A DNA stretch of 21,617 nt, taken from an uncultured Eubacteriales bacterium. Lineage in GTDB: Bacteria > Bacillota > Clostridia > Oscillospirales > QAMX01. The first letter of the stretch is position 1, and each line of letters starts with the position of its first letter. The notes below the pieces were generated by a model. The model was given only the letters and a program-made list of their open reading frames with translations, was not told the DNA's origin and made no database searches. The DNA is taken from assembly GCA_900551265.1 (NCBI GenBank), contig URVL01000022.1, forward strand, positions 1 to 21,617, written 5' to 3'. Positions 8,965 to 17,670 of the stretch are shown piece after piece. Both the position numbers and the translations under genes were made by a program.

Positions 8965-8999
8965 CGCAGGACAACATGCTGTCCTGCGCCAAAATTTTT
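8965..8999. terminator. Second hairpin, possible back-up or bidirectional terminator
   Basis: CGCAGGACA (8965-8973) pairs with TGTCCTGCG (8980-8988) around a 6-base loop. TTTTT follows a few bases later on the + strand, and an A-rich stretch on the other side gives a T tract on the - strand. It directly follows the first terminator, making a tandem. Confidence 0.5.
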
Positions 9000-9056
9000 C
9001 ACAATTTTCCAAAAGAATCTTCGTAGATAAATGCTGTAGATTATTTTTTCATATTT

Positions 9057-9078
9057 TGCTATCATGACGGTATACCGT
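9057..9078 (+). promoter_or_regulatory. Extended -10 promoter with palindromic operator candidate
   Basis: TGCTATCAT (9057-9065) is an extended -10 element; no good -35 was seen. A perfect 12-base palindrome ACGGTATACCGT lies at 9067-9078, right over the predicted transcription start and 38 bases before the ATG of the GyrI-like gene. The position is classic for a repressor operator. The binding protein is not identifiable here. Confidence 0.4.
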
Positions 9079-9116
9079 GCTGGCCGGCGCAGAGATCAAA
9101 AAAGGAGAACACTTTT

Positions 9117-9638
9117 ATGGCAGTATTAGAAAGCTTGCAATTCGTACCGTTCGGGCCCTACCGCTTTATTGGGAAGTCCGTTTATGCCCGTGCAGGCTCC
9201 AACCACTCCGGATTCATTTTCGGCAGCCTTTGGCAGTACTCAAAACCCGTTTTTGACACGCTCGACCGTTTGAACGCCTATGCCACGGCGGAAACGGACA
9301 ACGCCGCACTGCTTACCAGCGACAAGTACGATGAAGAAAAGCAATTGCTTGGTTATACCGTTGGCCGGTTTATGCAGGCCGGCACGCCTGTCCCGGAAGG
9401 GCTTGACTATTTCGATATTCCTGCCATGTACGTTGCAAAGGGGCTGGTCAGCGGTGAATTTGATGACATGATCGTAAGCGCTGATAAACTGATTATGGCC
9501 GCCATTTCCCGGCAGACAGAATATGCGGCCACCTGGGCCGTTGCCGCCGAAATCTATAAGAAGGCGACCGTGCCGGAATCGGGCGTATCCTCTATTTATG
9601 GTTACTACATCGGCTGTAAAAAAGCCGGTGCCGAATAA
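9117..9638 (+). CDS. GyrI-like/effector-binding-domain protein without a DNA-binding domain
   Basis: A 173-residue soluble protein. Its overall pattern fits the GyrI-like (SbmC, AraC effector-binding) fold: an N-terminal FVPFGPYRFIGKSVYARAG strand-turn region, a central DIPAMYVAKGLVSGEFDDMI, and a helical C-terminal part with a Trp near residue 142. Such domains bind small, often hydrophobic or cationic molecules, and some hydrolyse xenobiotics. Here the domain stands alone: there is no helix-turn-helix, signal peptide or membrane segment. AAAGGAGA (9101-9108) ends 8 bases before the ATG. It is monocistronic, bounded by terminators on both sides, with a palindrome over its promoter. The family call rests on remembered sequence pattern rather than an alignment, so it is moderate. 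The ligand is unknown. Confidence 0.6.
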   Translation: MAVLESLQFVPFGPYRFIGKSVYARAGSNHSGFIFGSLWQYSKPVFDTLDRLNAYATAETDNAALLTSDKYDEEKQLLGYTVGRFMQAGTPVPEGLDYFDIPAMYVAKGLVSGEFDDMIVSADKLIMAAISRQTEYAATWAVAAEIYKKATVPESGVSSIYGYYIGCKKAGAE

Positions 9639-9657
9639 TTCTGCAATTATATTACTG

Positions 9658-9696
9658 CACCCCGGAAAGGAGGTTATCTCCTTTCCGGGGTGTTTT
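9658..9696 (+). terminator. Rho-independent terminator after the GyrI-like gene
   Basis: A perfect 15-base stem (9658-9672 with 9678-9692) closes a 5-base loop and is followed by TTTT. It contains AAGGAGG-like and CTCCTTT words purely as stem arms. Confidence 0.88.
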
Positions 9697-9787
9697 GCTA
9701 TCGTTTTAAAGTTTTCCGATTCTGCCGAACGGACGTTTACGCGTCACAGGCGCCGGCCGGGAAATCATGATGCAATTTTCGTTTACA

Positions 9788-9809
9788 GGGCCCAATATTG
9801 GGTCCTTTT
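9788..9809. terminator. Hairpin between convergent genes, possible terminator
   Basis: GGGCCCAA (9788-9795) can pair with TTGGGTCC (9798-9805), with one G-T wobble, followed by TTTTA on the + strand. It lies 10 bases beyond the stop of the giant - strand gene. It is the only candidate I see for ending that transcript, but its T tract faces the + strand. Confidence 0.35.
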
Positions 9810-9818
9810 ATGATACCC

Positions 9819-12800
9819 TCAGGCCAATTCCCGGTACAGGAACGTGACGGCCTGGGCGCGGGAAACGATCTCATCCGGACTGAAGAGGTTATCACCGGTG
9901 CCCTGTGTGATGCCGTTGTCCACTGCCCACAGCACTGCGTCGTAATAGTAGTCGTCCGCGGATACATCCGTGAAGGGATTGACCTCCGTGGCCGCCGGGG
10001 AGCCGGCTGCACGCCACAGGAAGGTTACCATCTGGGCGCGGGAAACATCGAGATCCGGACTGAACAGAGTGCCCGCCGGGTTGGTACCCTCGGTGATCTG
10101 ATTTTCCACCGCCCACAGCACCGCATCGTAGTAATAGTCGCTTTCAAAGACATCGGTAAAGACATTCTCCGGGTTCTCCGGGATATCCGGAACCTCCGGA
10201 ATCTCCACAAAGGCGGCAATGATGCGCACCGCCTCGCCGGGCATGATAAAGACGTAGCTGCCGTCGCTGCGCTGGGTCACGGTCACGGTTCTGCCGGATG
10301 CCGTCAGCACCTGGATGCTGCCAATCTGGTAGCCGGCGTCCGGCGTGACGGTGATAATCACTTCGCTGCCGCTCGTCGCCCGGGAGGCGCTGCGAACGGT
10401 GCCGTTTGACGTGGTGCCCACAGAGATGTCGTACGTAGCGACGGGTTCTGTGATGGCGCCGGAGCCGGAGACATAGAAGACGGCTGTGACTTCCTGATCA
10501 CCGTCCATGGTCAGGGTCAGGGCCTCGTCATAGACCGGCGTTCCGTTTACGATCCAGGCATAGAAGCGATAACCGGCGTTACGCCTCGGCAGAAGTGTGA
10601 CGGTTTCGCCCTGGAGGAAGCTGGTGCCGGAGGTAATCGGGTATTCCGCGCCGTCCAGGGACCGGACGACACTGCCGCGGCCGGTAACATGAATGGTCAG
10701 CGTATGCGTGACGCTCTGAGCGCCCCACTGGGCGGTGAGCGTGGTATCCTGCGTGGGCGTGAAGGAAGTATTGGCGGTGTAGACAACATCTCCGCTGTTC
10801 CAGCCCAGGAAGGTATAACCGGGTCTGGTATTGGGCGCATTCAGCATGATGGACTGCCCCTTCACTACAGGCACGACCTGATCGGCAGTCAGAGCATCCA
10901 TATAGCGGAAAGTGACGTAGTAATATTCCGTCGTATCGTCGAGCTTGGCCCGGTCAACATCGGTAAGGGTGTAGGTGACACTGCCGCTGTAAGACGGGGA
11001 ACCAGCGCCGGAAGCGGCGACCGCAGCGGAGACGGAGCCGGCACTGACCTGTCCGGCATCCACGGCTATCAGGGCCACGCCGTCTTCATTGACGGCACTG
11101 CCATTGACCGTGACGGTCACGCCGGTATAGGCCTCGTTGACCAGGGGTATGACGGCCAGGACAGGATAGCTTGCAGGAGCCGTTGTGTTATCCCAGCCGT
11201 ACTGCGCCTGCGCGGCGGCAAAGTCGGCCGCGGTAGCCAGGAAAACCGTATCTATCCGCTCAAGGACCGCGGGGATACTCAGTGTGCGGGAAGCTTCGGA
11301 AAGCGCAATTTCATCTTTGCCGTCAGGGGTGTAGCTGCCGCTGACGGTTACGGTAATATTCTGCGCGGCGGAGGTGTCCACCGTTATGGACCCCACTTTC
11401 TCCGAAGCGCCGCCGCCGGTAACGGCGTCAGGATCCGCAGTGAAATTACCGTTTGCAACGGTCAAATTCAGGTCGCCGGAGTCCAGAACGCTGCCATTGG
11501 TGGTCAGAAGATAGACATCCAGGGTGCTTATATTCACAGGAACCAGGGACAGGAGATAACCGGTGGTGCTGTCCTCGATTACATTGCCGGCAGAGCCAAA
11601 GACTTTCACTTCGCCGGTGCTGTTTCTGACTACGTTGGTTACCCTGGTGTCGGCGCTCTCCATAATCACGTCTCCGGCGCCGTTGTGGACGACCGATGCG
11701 AACTCACCCCGGATGAAGAGGGACTGGCCCGCAGTCAATTCGCCGGTCACCGTCAGGTTGGCCCTGAGATTGACGGAAGAAGCTGTCTCGTCGTCCTCGT
11801 CGCGGCTGACTCTCACGTCGCCGCTGTCGGTGGTGATGTTGACGCTGGGCGCGGACGAGGTGGTATGATCTACAACCTGTACGTCACCCGTCGAGGTAAT
11901 CAGGTTCAGGTCACGGCTGCCGTCGTACACATGGGCGGACAGAGAGGTACCGGCTGTGACGCTGCCCACAGTGCCGGAGCCGCTGTGAAGCGTAACGGTG
12001 GTACCGCTTGTGACGGCGCCGATATCGTTGGCGTTGGGATTCGCCGCCGTACCGATGGTGACGGTGGTGCCGGCCTCGACCGTTTCGCCGGAAGCGGTGG
12101 CGATGCTGCCGCTCCCTGTACTGTAAATGGTGACGCTGGTGACAGCGTCTATGCTGCCGATCGTACCGGAGTTATGGTTGTAGGCCGGAACGCCCTCCGT
12201 GCTGCTGTCGCTCTGCCCCACGCGTACGCTCGTGGATGTAGCCGTAAGGCCGCCGATTTTTCCGGTATTGCGGTAGACGTTGACAGAGGTGCCGGTGAGG
12301 TCGCCGATCGTGCCGGAGTTGCCCACCTGCCCGGCGGCAGTGCTCTCGATCCTGTTACTGCTACCGACGTTGACGCTATTGCCGGAGGATGTCACATTGC
12401 CGATGGTACCCGCATTGCCATAGAGGTTTACGGCGCCTCCGGCCTCGATTGTGCCGATGGTAGCAGAGCCGTTGTAGACGCTGACGCCGCCGTCGGTGTC
12501 AATATCGCCCACATCACCGGCATTGGCGTTGGCAGCCGCGCCGATGGTGACGGTGCTGCCTGCGGTGACGTTGCCCGCGGAACCAGATTCGCCGTTATAG
12601 ACACTGACCGTGGTACCGGCCGTAATGTTGCCCACCGCATTCTGGTTCGGCACAGTGGAAGTGCCGATGGTGACGGTGGTGCCGGCTGCAATGGTCTGGC
12701 CCTCAGAGGCTGCCACGCTGCCGGACTGCACATCGCCGCTATAGACGGCCACGGTGGTGGCGGCGTCCACACTGCCGACCGTACCGGAGTTGACGTTATA

Positions 12801-15800
12801 AGCCGCATAGGCGGCACTGTCTCCCTGGCCGATGCGAATGGCGCCGGTAGTAGATTTCAGGTTACCGATTTTCCCGGTATTGCGGTAGACGTTGACAGAG
12901 GTGCCGGTGAGATTGCCGATCGTGCCGGAGTTGCCCACCTGCCCGGCGGCATTGGCTTCAGTTTTATTGCTGCCGCCTACGTTGACGCTGTTGCCGGTGG
13001 ACGTCACATTGCCGATGGCGCCCGCGTTGCCATAGAGGTACACGGTGCCGGCGGTGTCGATGGCGCCCAGGTTGGCGCCTCCATTGTAAACTGTGACGTT
13101 GCCGGTTGCGGAAATATCGCCCACATCACCGGCATTGGCGTTGGCAGCCGCGCCGATGGTGACGGTAGTACCGGCGGTGACGCCGCCTACGGAACCATTT
13201 TCACCGTTATAGACGTTGACCGCGGCGTCGGTAGTTATGTTGCCCACCGTATTCTGGTTTGGCACAGTGGCAGTACCGATGTTGACGTTACTGCCGGCTG
13301 TAATGGTCTGGCCGGCAGAGGCCGCCACGTTGCCGGACTGCACATCGCCGCCATAGAGGTACACGGTGGTGGCGGCATCCACGCTGCCGATCGTACCGGA
13401 GTTGACGTTATAAGCCGCATAGGCGGCACTGTCTCCCTGGCCGATGCGAATGGCGCCGGTCTGTGCGGTCAGGTCTCCGATTGTGCCGGTGTTGCGGTAA
13501 ATGGTAATAGTATTGGCGGCCGTGATGCTGCCAATCTCGCCCTCGTTGCCCACTTCCGTTGTGGCAGTGGTTATGTTGCTCTTGCCCAAAGTTACCGTAC
13601 CTGCGGAGTTCACGTCGCCAATCTTGGCGTTCGCACCGATGTTATAAACGGTCAGGGTGCCGGTACCGGTATGGTTGATCCTGCCGATGGTCCCGTAGTT
13701 CGTGATGGTAGCGCTGGCGGCGGTGACGGTGAGCGTACCGTCCGCGCTGAGGGAGACGCCCTCATTCACCGTAATGTTACCGGTGGCGTAGGTATCGCCG
13801 GACATGTCGGCGCTGACCGTGCCGCTGACCAGGGTACCCAGGCTGGTGCCGGCGCTCGCGCCCTCGGGCAGAATCACCGCAGTCTTGTTCTCCTGCGCCG
13901 CGATGGAGAAGGTCACGGTGTTTGCAAGGGCGGACAAATCAACCGTATTTCTAGCATCAGTGGTGGCGGTAGAGGCCACGGAAACGGAACTCAGATTCTC
14001 GCCCGTCGCCTTTAGATAGAAGGTGTGGTTGGCGACGGAGATAACCGCGCGCTCACCCGTAAAATTCACGGTGACGGCATCCGTCTCAGCGTTTGTACCA
14101 ATGTTGTTGCCGATGGTCAGGGCCTGGGCAACGGAAATGCTGCCGGTGTACTGACGGGCGGAGCCGTTTTGGCCGCTCAGGGTCAGCGCGCCGGTACCAT
14201 TATGGATGATGGCCCCGGACATGGGATTGCCGTTATTCGTGATGGAGGTGGTGCTTGTGGCGCTGTTGTTCACCACGTTGCTGTAAATGGTATGACCGGC
14301 GCCGTTGGTGATGGAGATGCTGCCGGTCGCAGAGGAAATGGTGTTGCCGGCAGACTCTGTGCCGAGGACGCCGCTATTATAAATCGTTACGCCGCCGGTA
14401 GCCGCAAGGTCCCCGGTAACGGTACCGGTAAAGTAGTACGAGGCGTTGCTGCTGCCAAGGGTCACGCTGCCGGAGGCCGTGATATTGCCCACGCTGCCGG
14501 CGAAGAGGTTAGGATTGTTACCCAGGATCAAATTACCCACAACGTTAATGGAGTCGATCCGGGTCATGCCCGCAGGATCCAATATTGTCAGGTTGCCGTT
14601 TGCTTCTACGGCGGAGAGCGTCACGGGATGCTCACCGGAAATGGTGACGGTGGCGGCACTGTTAACCACCAGTTTGGAACCGGCGGGATAGGTGTTGCCG
14701 TTTACTGTGATCTGCCCGTTTTCATCCGCTGTCAGGGTGGCGTTGCCGCTGATGGTGATGACCGAGACGCCTTCTCCGGCAGTGGCGTTGACCAGCCTGT
14801 TGCTGTCCGCGCGGATGGTACCCACGTCAACCGCGGTGTAACCGCTGACGGTGGGCGCTTCGATGGCGCCGACGGTATTATAGTTGGGGTACGAAACTGT
14901 GCCAAGGGTGACCGAGGTACCGGCTGTGACGGTCCCTTCCGCCGCCACGCTGCCGGACGGTACATGGCCGCTATGGATGGTCACAGTAGTGGCGGCGTCT
15001 ACGCTGCCGATCGTACCGGAGTTAGCGTTATATGTACGGATGGCCTCTGTGGCGTTGTTGCCCTGACCGATGGACACGGAAGTAGTCTGTGAGGTCAAAT
15101 CTCCGATGGTACCGGTGTTGCGGTAGACGGTGACGGAGGTACCGGCGGTGAGGCTGCCGATTTCGCCCTCGTTGCCCACCTGCCCGGCGGCATTGGCTTC
15201 GGTCTTATTGTAGCCGCCCACGGAGATGCTCGCGCTGGAGGTCACATTTCCGATATCGCCTGCGTTACCGTAGAGATTTACGGTGCTGCCGGCCTCGATT
15301 GTGCCAATGATGGCAGAGCCGTTGTAGACGTTGACGCCGCCGTCGGTGTCAATATCGCCCACCTGCCCGGCGTTGGGGCTGGTAGAGGCGCCGACGGTGA
15401 CGGTGCTGCCGGCGGTAACGGTGCCTACGGAACCGGTTTCGCCGTTATAGACACCGACTGTGGTGCCGGCCGTGATGTTGCCCACGGCGCTCTGGTTCGG
15501 CGCGGCGGCGGAACCGATGCTGACGGAGGTATTCGCTTCCAAGTCGCCGATGGCGGCACCCTCGGCGCCATAGATGGTGATGGAAGAGCCGGCCTCGATT
15601 TTACCAATGTTGTTCCGGTTCGGCACAGAAGCCGTACCGACGGTGACGGTAGTGCCGGATTTGACGGTCTGGCCTTCGGCGGCGGCCACGCTGCCGGCCA
15701 CATCGCTATAGACGGCCACGGTGGTGGCGGCATCTACGCTGCCGATCATACCGGAGTTGAGATTGTAGCCTGCCAGCTCGGCGTTGCTGTTGTTGCTCTG

Positions 15801-17495
15801 ACCGATGGTTACGGAGCTGGCCTGCGCGGTCAGACCTCCGATCGTACCGGTGTTGCGGTAGACGGTGACGGAGGTACCGCCTGTGATGTCTCCGATTGTA
15901 CCCTCGTTGCCACACCGGACGATATTACTGCTGCTGCCGCCCACATTGACCGCGCCGCCATACGAGACGACGTTGCCCATGGAGCCGGTGTTTTCATAGA
16001 GATTGATGCCCATGAGGTTGGTTACGTCGCCCATGGTGCCGTAGTTATAGAGGTTCAGGGTATTGGAGGTATTTACCTCCAGTCTGCCCATACGGGCGCC
16101 CGGCAGGATATAAAACGTGGCGGCACTGCTGTTTGCCGGAAGAATCAGGTCGCCAATCTCCCCGGCCAGCTGAGCGGCCTGGATACTGCCGTACTCGCCC
16201 AAAAGCGCCGGCGTGGAGATGGAGAACGGCCCGGTGAGCGTATAGTTGACGTCATTCTGCGCGCCCACCAGGGTTCCCACATAGAGCAGGCGATCGGGAT
16301 CCGTGGCCTGCAGGATGGCGCGGGAAGTATCGTTGTTCGAGAGGATCAGGGTTGGTTCGGTTTCCTGCAAACTGTAGTTGAGTATTTTGCCCACTACGCC
16401 GCCCACACTGGCGGCGGTGGCTCCCGGAGCCACGGTAATACCCTGGATGGAGCCCGACACCGTGTTGCCCGCCAGATAGATGCCCGGGCCCTGGAAACAG
16501 ACGCCCAGGATACCGCCAAAGTTACCCGAACCGGAGGTGACCGTACCGGTGATGGAGCCGGAGAAGGTGCAATTCGTCAGATACAGCGGGAGGGTGCGGA
16601 TCAGCGTGGACGTGCCGTCCATATATACGCCGCCCACAATGCCGGCGGAGCCGCGCTCTCCGTCCAAATTGCCGCTGATGGACCCGGAGAAGGTGCAGCC
16701 TGTCACCAAACTGGTTGTCGTAGCACCTTTCTTCGCGTCCACAATGCGCAGGTTGGACACGATGCCCGCCGCGCGGTGCATGCTGGCATAGATGGCGGAA
16801 TCGGAGAAGCAGCTGTCGATGACTATGCTTCCCGCACGGCCGGCAATGGCCGCCGCGCCGGAAATGCCGTTGACATTGCCGCCCCGTACCTCAATATTGT
16901 AGAATGTGGTGTTGACCGCGTAGGCCGCCACAGCGCCGATCTGCTCGATCACGTCGCTGGCGACAGTCTGTGTAATCTGGGGATTTTGAATCACCAGGTT
17001 GCGCACGATGGCGGAAAAGACCCGGTCGTGGCTGATGCCGGTTACATAATCTGTGAAGACCGTACCGGCGGCGTCCCCGATGTAACTGCCCCTGGTGAAG
17101 TAGAACAGGGGCTTGGTCATACCGGTTATGGTATAACCGCCGCCGTCGTACACGCCGCCGAAGTTGGCGGTGATATAGCCGGTGGCCCTGTCAAACCTGC
17201 TGGAGGAGGAGAGGTCCAGAGGTCCCATCTGCCGGTAATGGTAGGTCTGGGGCAGAGCCTCCAGCCCGTTCCAGTATTCAATGTAGTTGATGTAATAAAG
17301 GTCGTCGGCGTTCCATATCTGGAACGGGTCCGACACTGTGCCACTGCCTTGCAGGTAGCTCATGGCGTCGCTGATCGTGACGTCGGTATACATATCCGGC
17401 GACGACAGGACGTCTTCTTCCGCCAGCGCTGTCCCTGGCAGAAGAGCCATCAGCATGCATATGGCCAAAAATGATGCCAAAAGCCGCTTTTTCAT
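9819..17495 (-). CDS. Giant secreted SLH-anchored beta-helix repeat surface protein
   Basis: A 2,558-residue predicted cell-surface protein. Residues 1-25 are a signal peptide (MKKRLL, hydrophobic core, ALA before Glu26). Residues about 35-520 resemble GLUG/pectate-lyase-type beta-helix sequence (GGVYDGGGYTITGM, repeated CTFSGSI, GGILG). Residues about 525-1870 are Gly/Ser/Thr/Val/Asn-rich short rungs such as AGTTVTIG and VSVYNGESGSAGNVT, arranged in 204-residue super-repeats. Near 2190-2430 are three InlB-type modules (YTFLGW...LTAQWG; GYRFYAW...VTAVF; GYQIGSI...IIAAF). Residues 2445-2558 hold two SLH domains, each with YYYDAVLWAV and VSRAQxVTFL, which bind cell-wall polymer. The ATG at 17495 has an ideal AAGGAGG 7 bases upstream. 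An adhesive or structural role is inferred; no enzymatic domain was seen. The gene follows a recombinase gene and a putative invertible segment, suggesting phase-variable expression. Confidence 0.93.
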   Translation of the reverse strand: MKKRLLASFLAICMLMALLPGTALAEEDVLSSPDMYTDVTISDAMSYLQGSGTVSDPFQIWNADDLYYINYIEYWNGLEALPQTYHYRQMGPLDLSSSSRFDRATGYITANFGGVYDGGGYTITGMTKPLFYFTRGSYIGDAAGTVFTDYVTGISHDRVFSAIVRNLVIQNPQITQTVASDVIEQIGAVAAYAVNTTFYNIEVRGGNVNGISGAAAIAGRAGSIVIDSCFSDSAIYASMHRAAGIVSNLRIVDAKKGATTTSLVTGCTFSGSISGNLDGERGSAGIVGGVYMDGTSTLIRTLPLYLTNCTFSGSITGTVTSGSGNFGGILGVCFQGPGIYLAGNTVSGSIQGITVAPGATAASVGGVVGKILNYSLQETEPTLILSNNDTSRAILQATDPDRLLYVGTLVGAQNDVNYTLTGPFSISTPALLGEYGSIQAAQLAGEIGDLILPANSSAATFYILPGARMGRLEVNTSNTLNLYNYGTMGDVTNLMGINLYENTGSMGNVVSYGGAVNVGGSSSNIVRCGNEGTIGDITGGTSVTVYRNTGTIGGLTAQASSVTIGQSNNSNAELAGYNLNSGMIGSVDAATTVAVYSDVAGSVAAAEGQTVKSGTTVTVGTASVPNRNNIGKIEAGSSITIYGAEGAAIGDLEANTSVSIGSAAAPNQSAVGNITAGTTVGVYNGETGSVGTVTAGSTVTVGASTSPNAGQVGDIDTDGGVNVYNGSAIIGTIEAGSTVNLYGNAGDIGNVTSSASISVGGYNKTEANAAGQVGNEGEIGSLTAGTSVTVYRNTGTIGDLTSQTTSVSIGQGNNATEAIRTYNANSGTIGSVDAATTVTIHSGHVPSGSVAAEGTVTAGTSVTLGTVSYPNYNTVGAIEAPTVSGYTAVDVGTIRADSNRLVNATAGEGVSVITISGNATLTADENGQITVNGNTYPAGSKLVVNSAATVTISGEHPVTLSAVEANGNLTILDPAGMTRIDSINVVGNLILGNNPNLFAGSVGNITASGSVTLGSSNASYYFTGTVTGDLAATGGVTIYNSGVLGTESAGNTISSATGSISITNGAGHTIYSNVVNNSATSTTSITNNGNPMSGAIIHNGTGALTLSGQNGSARQYTGSISVAQALTIGNNIGTNAETDAVTVNFTGERAVISVANHTFYLKATGENLSSVSVASTATTDARNTVDLSALANTVTFSIAAQENKTAVILPEGASAGTSLGTLVSGTVSADMSGDTYATGNITVNEGVSLSADGTLTVTAASATITNYGTIGRINHTGTGTLTVYNIGANAKIGDVNSAGTVTLGKSNITTATTEVGNEGEIGSITAANTITIYRNTGTIGDLTAQTGAIRIGQGDSAAYAAYNVNSGTIGSVDAATTVYLYGGDVQSGNVAASAGQTITAGSNVNIGTATVPNQNTVGNITTDAAVNVYNGENGSVGGVTAGTTVTIGAAANANAGDVGDISATGNVTVYNGGANLGAIDTAGTVYLYGNAGAIGNVTSTGNSVNVGGSNKTEANAAGQVGNSGTIGNLTGTSVNVYRNTGKIGNLKSTTGAIRIGQGDSAAYAAYNVNSGTVGSVDAATTVAVYSGDVQSGSVAASEGQTIAAGTTVTIGTSTVPNQNAVGNITAGTTVSVYNGESGSAGNVTAGSTVTIGAAANANAGDVGDIDTDGGVSVYNGSATIGTIEAGGAVNLYGNAGTIGNVTSSGNSVNVGSSNRIESTAAGQVGNSGTIGDLTGTSVNVYRNTGKIGGLTATSTSVRVGQSDSSTEGVPAYNHNSGTIGSIDAVTSVTIYSTGSGSIATASGETVEAGTTVTIGTAANPNANDIGAVTSGTTVTLHSGSGTVGSVTAGTSLSAHVYDGSRDLNLITSTGDVQVVDHTTSSAPSVNITTDSGDVRVSRDEDDETASSVNLRANLTVTGELTAGQSLFIRGEFASVVHNGAGDVIMESADTRVTNVVRNSTGEVKVFGSAGNVIEDSTTGYLLSLVPVNISTLDVYLLTTNGSVLDSGDLNLTVANGNFTADPDAVTGGGASEKVGSITVDTSAAQNITVTVSGSYTPDGKDEIALSEASRTLSIPAVLERIDTVFLATAADFAAAQAQYGWDNTTAPASYPVLAVIPLVNEAYTGVTVTVNGSAVNEDGVALIAVDAGQVSAGSVSAAVAASGAGSPSYSGSVTYTLTDVDRAKLDDTTEYYYVTFRYMDALTADQVVPVVKGQSIMLNAPNTRPGYTFLGWNSGDVVYTANTSFTPTQDTTLTAQWGAQSVTHTLTIHVTGRGSVVRSLDGAEYPITSGTSFLQGETVTLLPRRNAGYRFYAWIVNGTPVYDEALTLTMDGDQEVTAVFYVSGSGAITEPVATYDISVGTTSNGTVRSASRATSGSEVIITVTPDAGYQIGSIQVLTASGRTVTVTQRSDGSYVFIMPGEAVRIIAAFVEIPEVPDIPENPENVFTDVFESDYYYDAVLWAVENQITEGTNPAGTLFSPDLDVSRAQMVTFLWRAAGSPAATEVNPFTDVSADDYYYDAVLWAVDNGITQGTGDNLFSPDEIVSRAQAVTFLYRELA
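11880..13545 (-). repeat. 612-base super-repeats of the beta-helix region, promoter-distal cluster
   Basis: Two complete units (about 12931-13545 and 12318-12930) and a partial one (about 11880-12317), in tandem with a period of 612-615 bases (204-205 codons). Several stretches are nearly or wholly identical between copies: 12780-12848 equals 13392-13460 (69 bases), 12501-12554 equals 13113-13166 (54 bases), and 12262-12339 matches 12874-12951 with two differences. At protein level each unit parses into nine rungs of 17-32 residues. Confidence 0.88.
14780..15906 (-). repeat. Diverged super-repeats of the beta-helix region, promoter-proximal cluster
   Basis: One longer unit (about 15172-15906, about 735 bases) and a truncated one (about 14780-15171) share the rung order of the distal cluster, including the VYRNTGTIG, IGSVDAATTV and AGQVGN-type rungs. 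They are more diverged, and about 1.2 kb of non-modular beta-strand-rich sequence separates them from the distal cluster. They may be the older copies. Confidence 0.75.
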
Positions 17496-17604
17496 GTAAG
17501 TGCCTCCTTGCTTGATGGCCGGGTTTTGCCGCGGCTGTTTAAACACACAGGGGAACGTCGTGTACCTGTGCAGATACTGCTCCTGCCGTACCTCCTCTTT
17601 TGTC
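17496..17604 (-). other. Fixed leader of the giant surface-protein gene
   Basis: About 110 bases between the putative inversion site and the ATG. It contains the AAGGAGG ribosome binding site just upstream of the start. The coding frame stays open through this leader and the left repeat up to about 17699, starting only at a TTG with no ribosome binding site, so I treat the extension as untranslated. No promoter was recognised in it. Confidence 0.5.
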
Positions 17605-17621
17605 ACAAAATCAACATTTTG
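17605..17621 (-). repeat. Left inverted site of the putative invertible segment
   Basis: On the - strand this reads CAAAATGTTGATTTTGT, identical over 17 bases to the + strand of 17849-17865. The site is itself a dyad, CAAAAT and ATTTTG around an asymmetric 4-base centre, which fits two recombinase-binding arms around a crossover region. Confidence 0.75.
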
Positions 17622-17670
17622 CCGCAGCAGGTAAGCCGGCGCTTCTCTTAAACTGTGTATTAATAAAAAA

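Noticed and set aside
9798..10409. + strand open frame opposite the SLH domains
   Set aside because: It is another antisense shadow; the - strand product has unmistakable SLH domains.
10689..15092. Very long + strand open frames (1,108 codons at 10689-14015, then 355 codons at 14025-15092) opposite the giant gene
   Set aside because: They are codon-aligned with the - strand gene. Antisense stops would need TTA, CTA or TCA codons in the sense strand, which this gene almost never uses. There is no ribosome binding site or recognisable protein, and the Gly/Asp/Ala/Val-rich product mirrors the repeat coding sequence.
11880..15906. Regular repeats that might suggest a CRISPR array or satellite DNA
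   Set aside because: The repeats are in frame, encode protein rungs, vary in spacing and lack short identical repeats with unique spacers.
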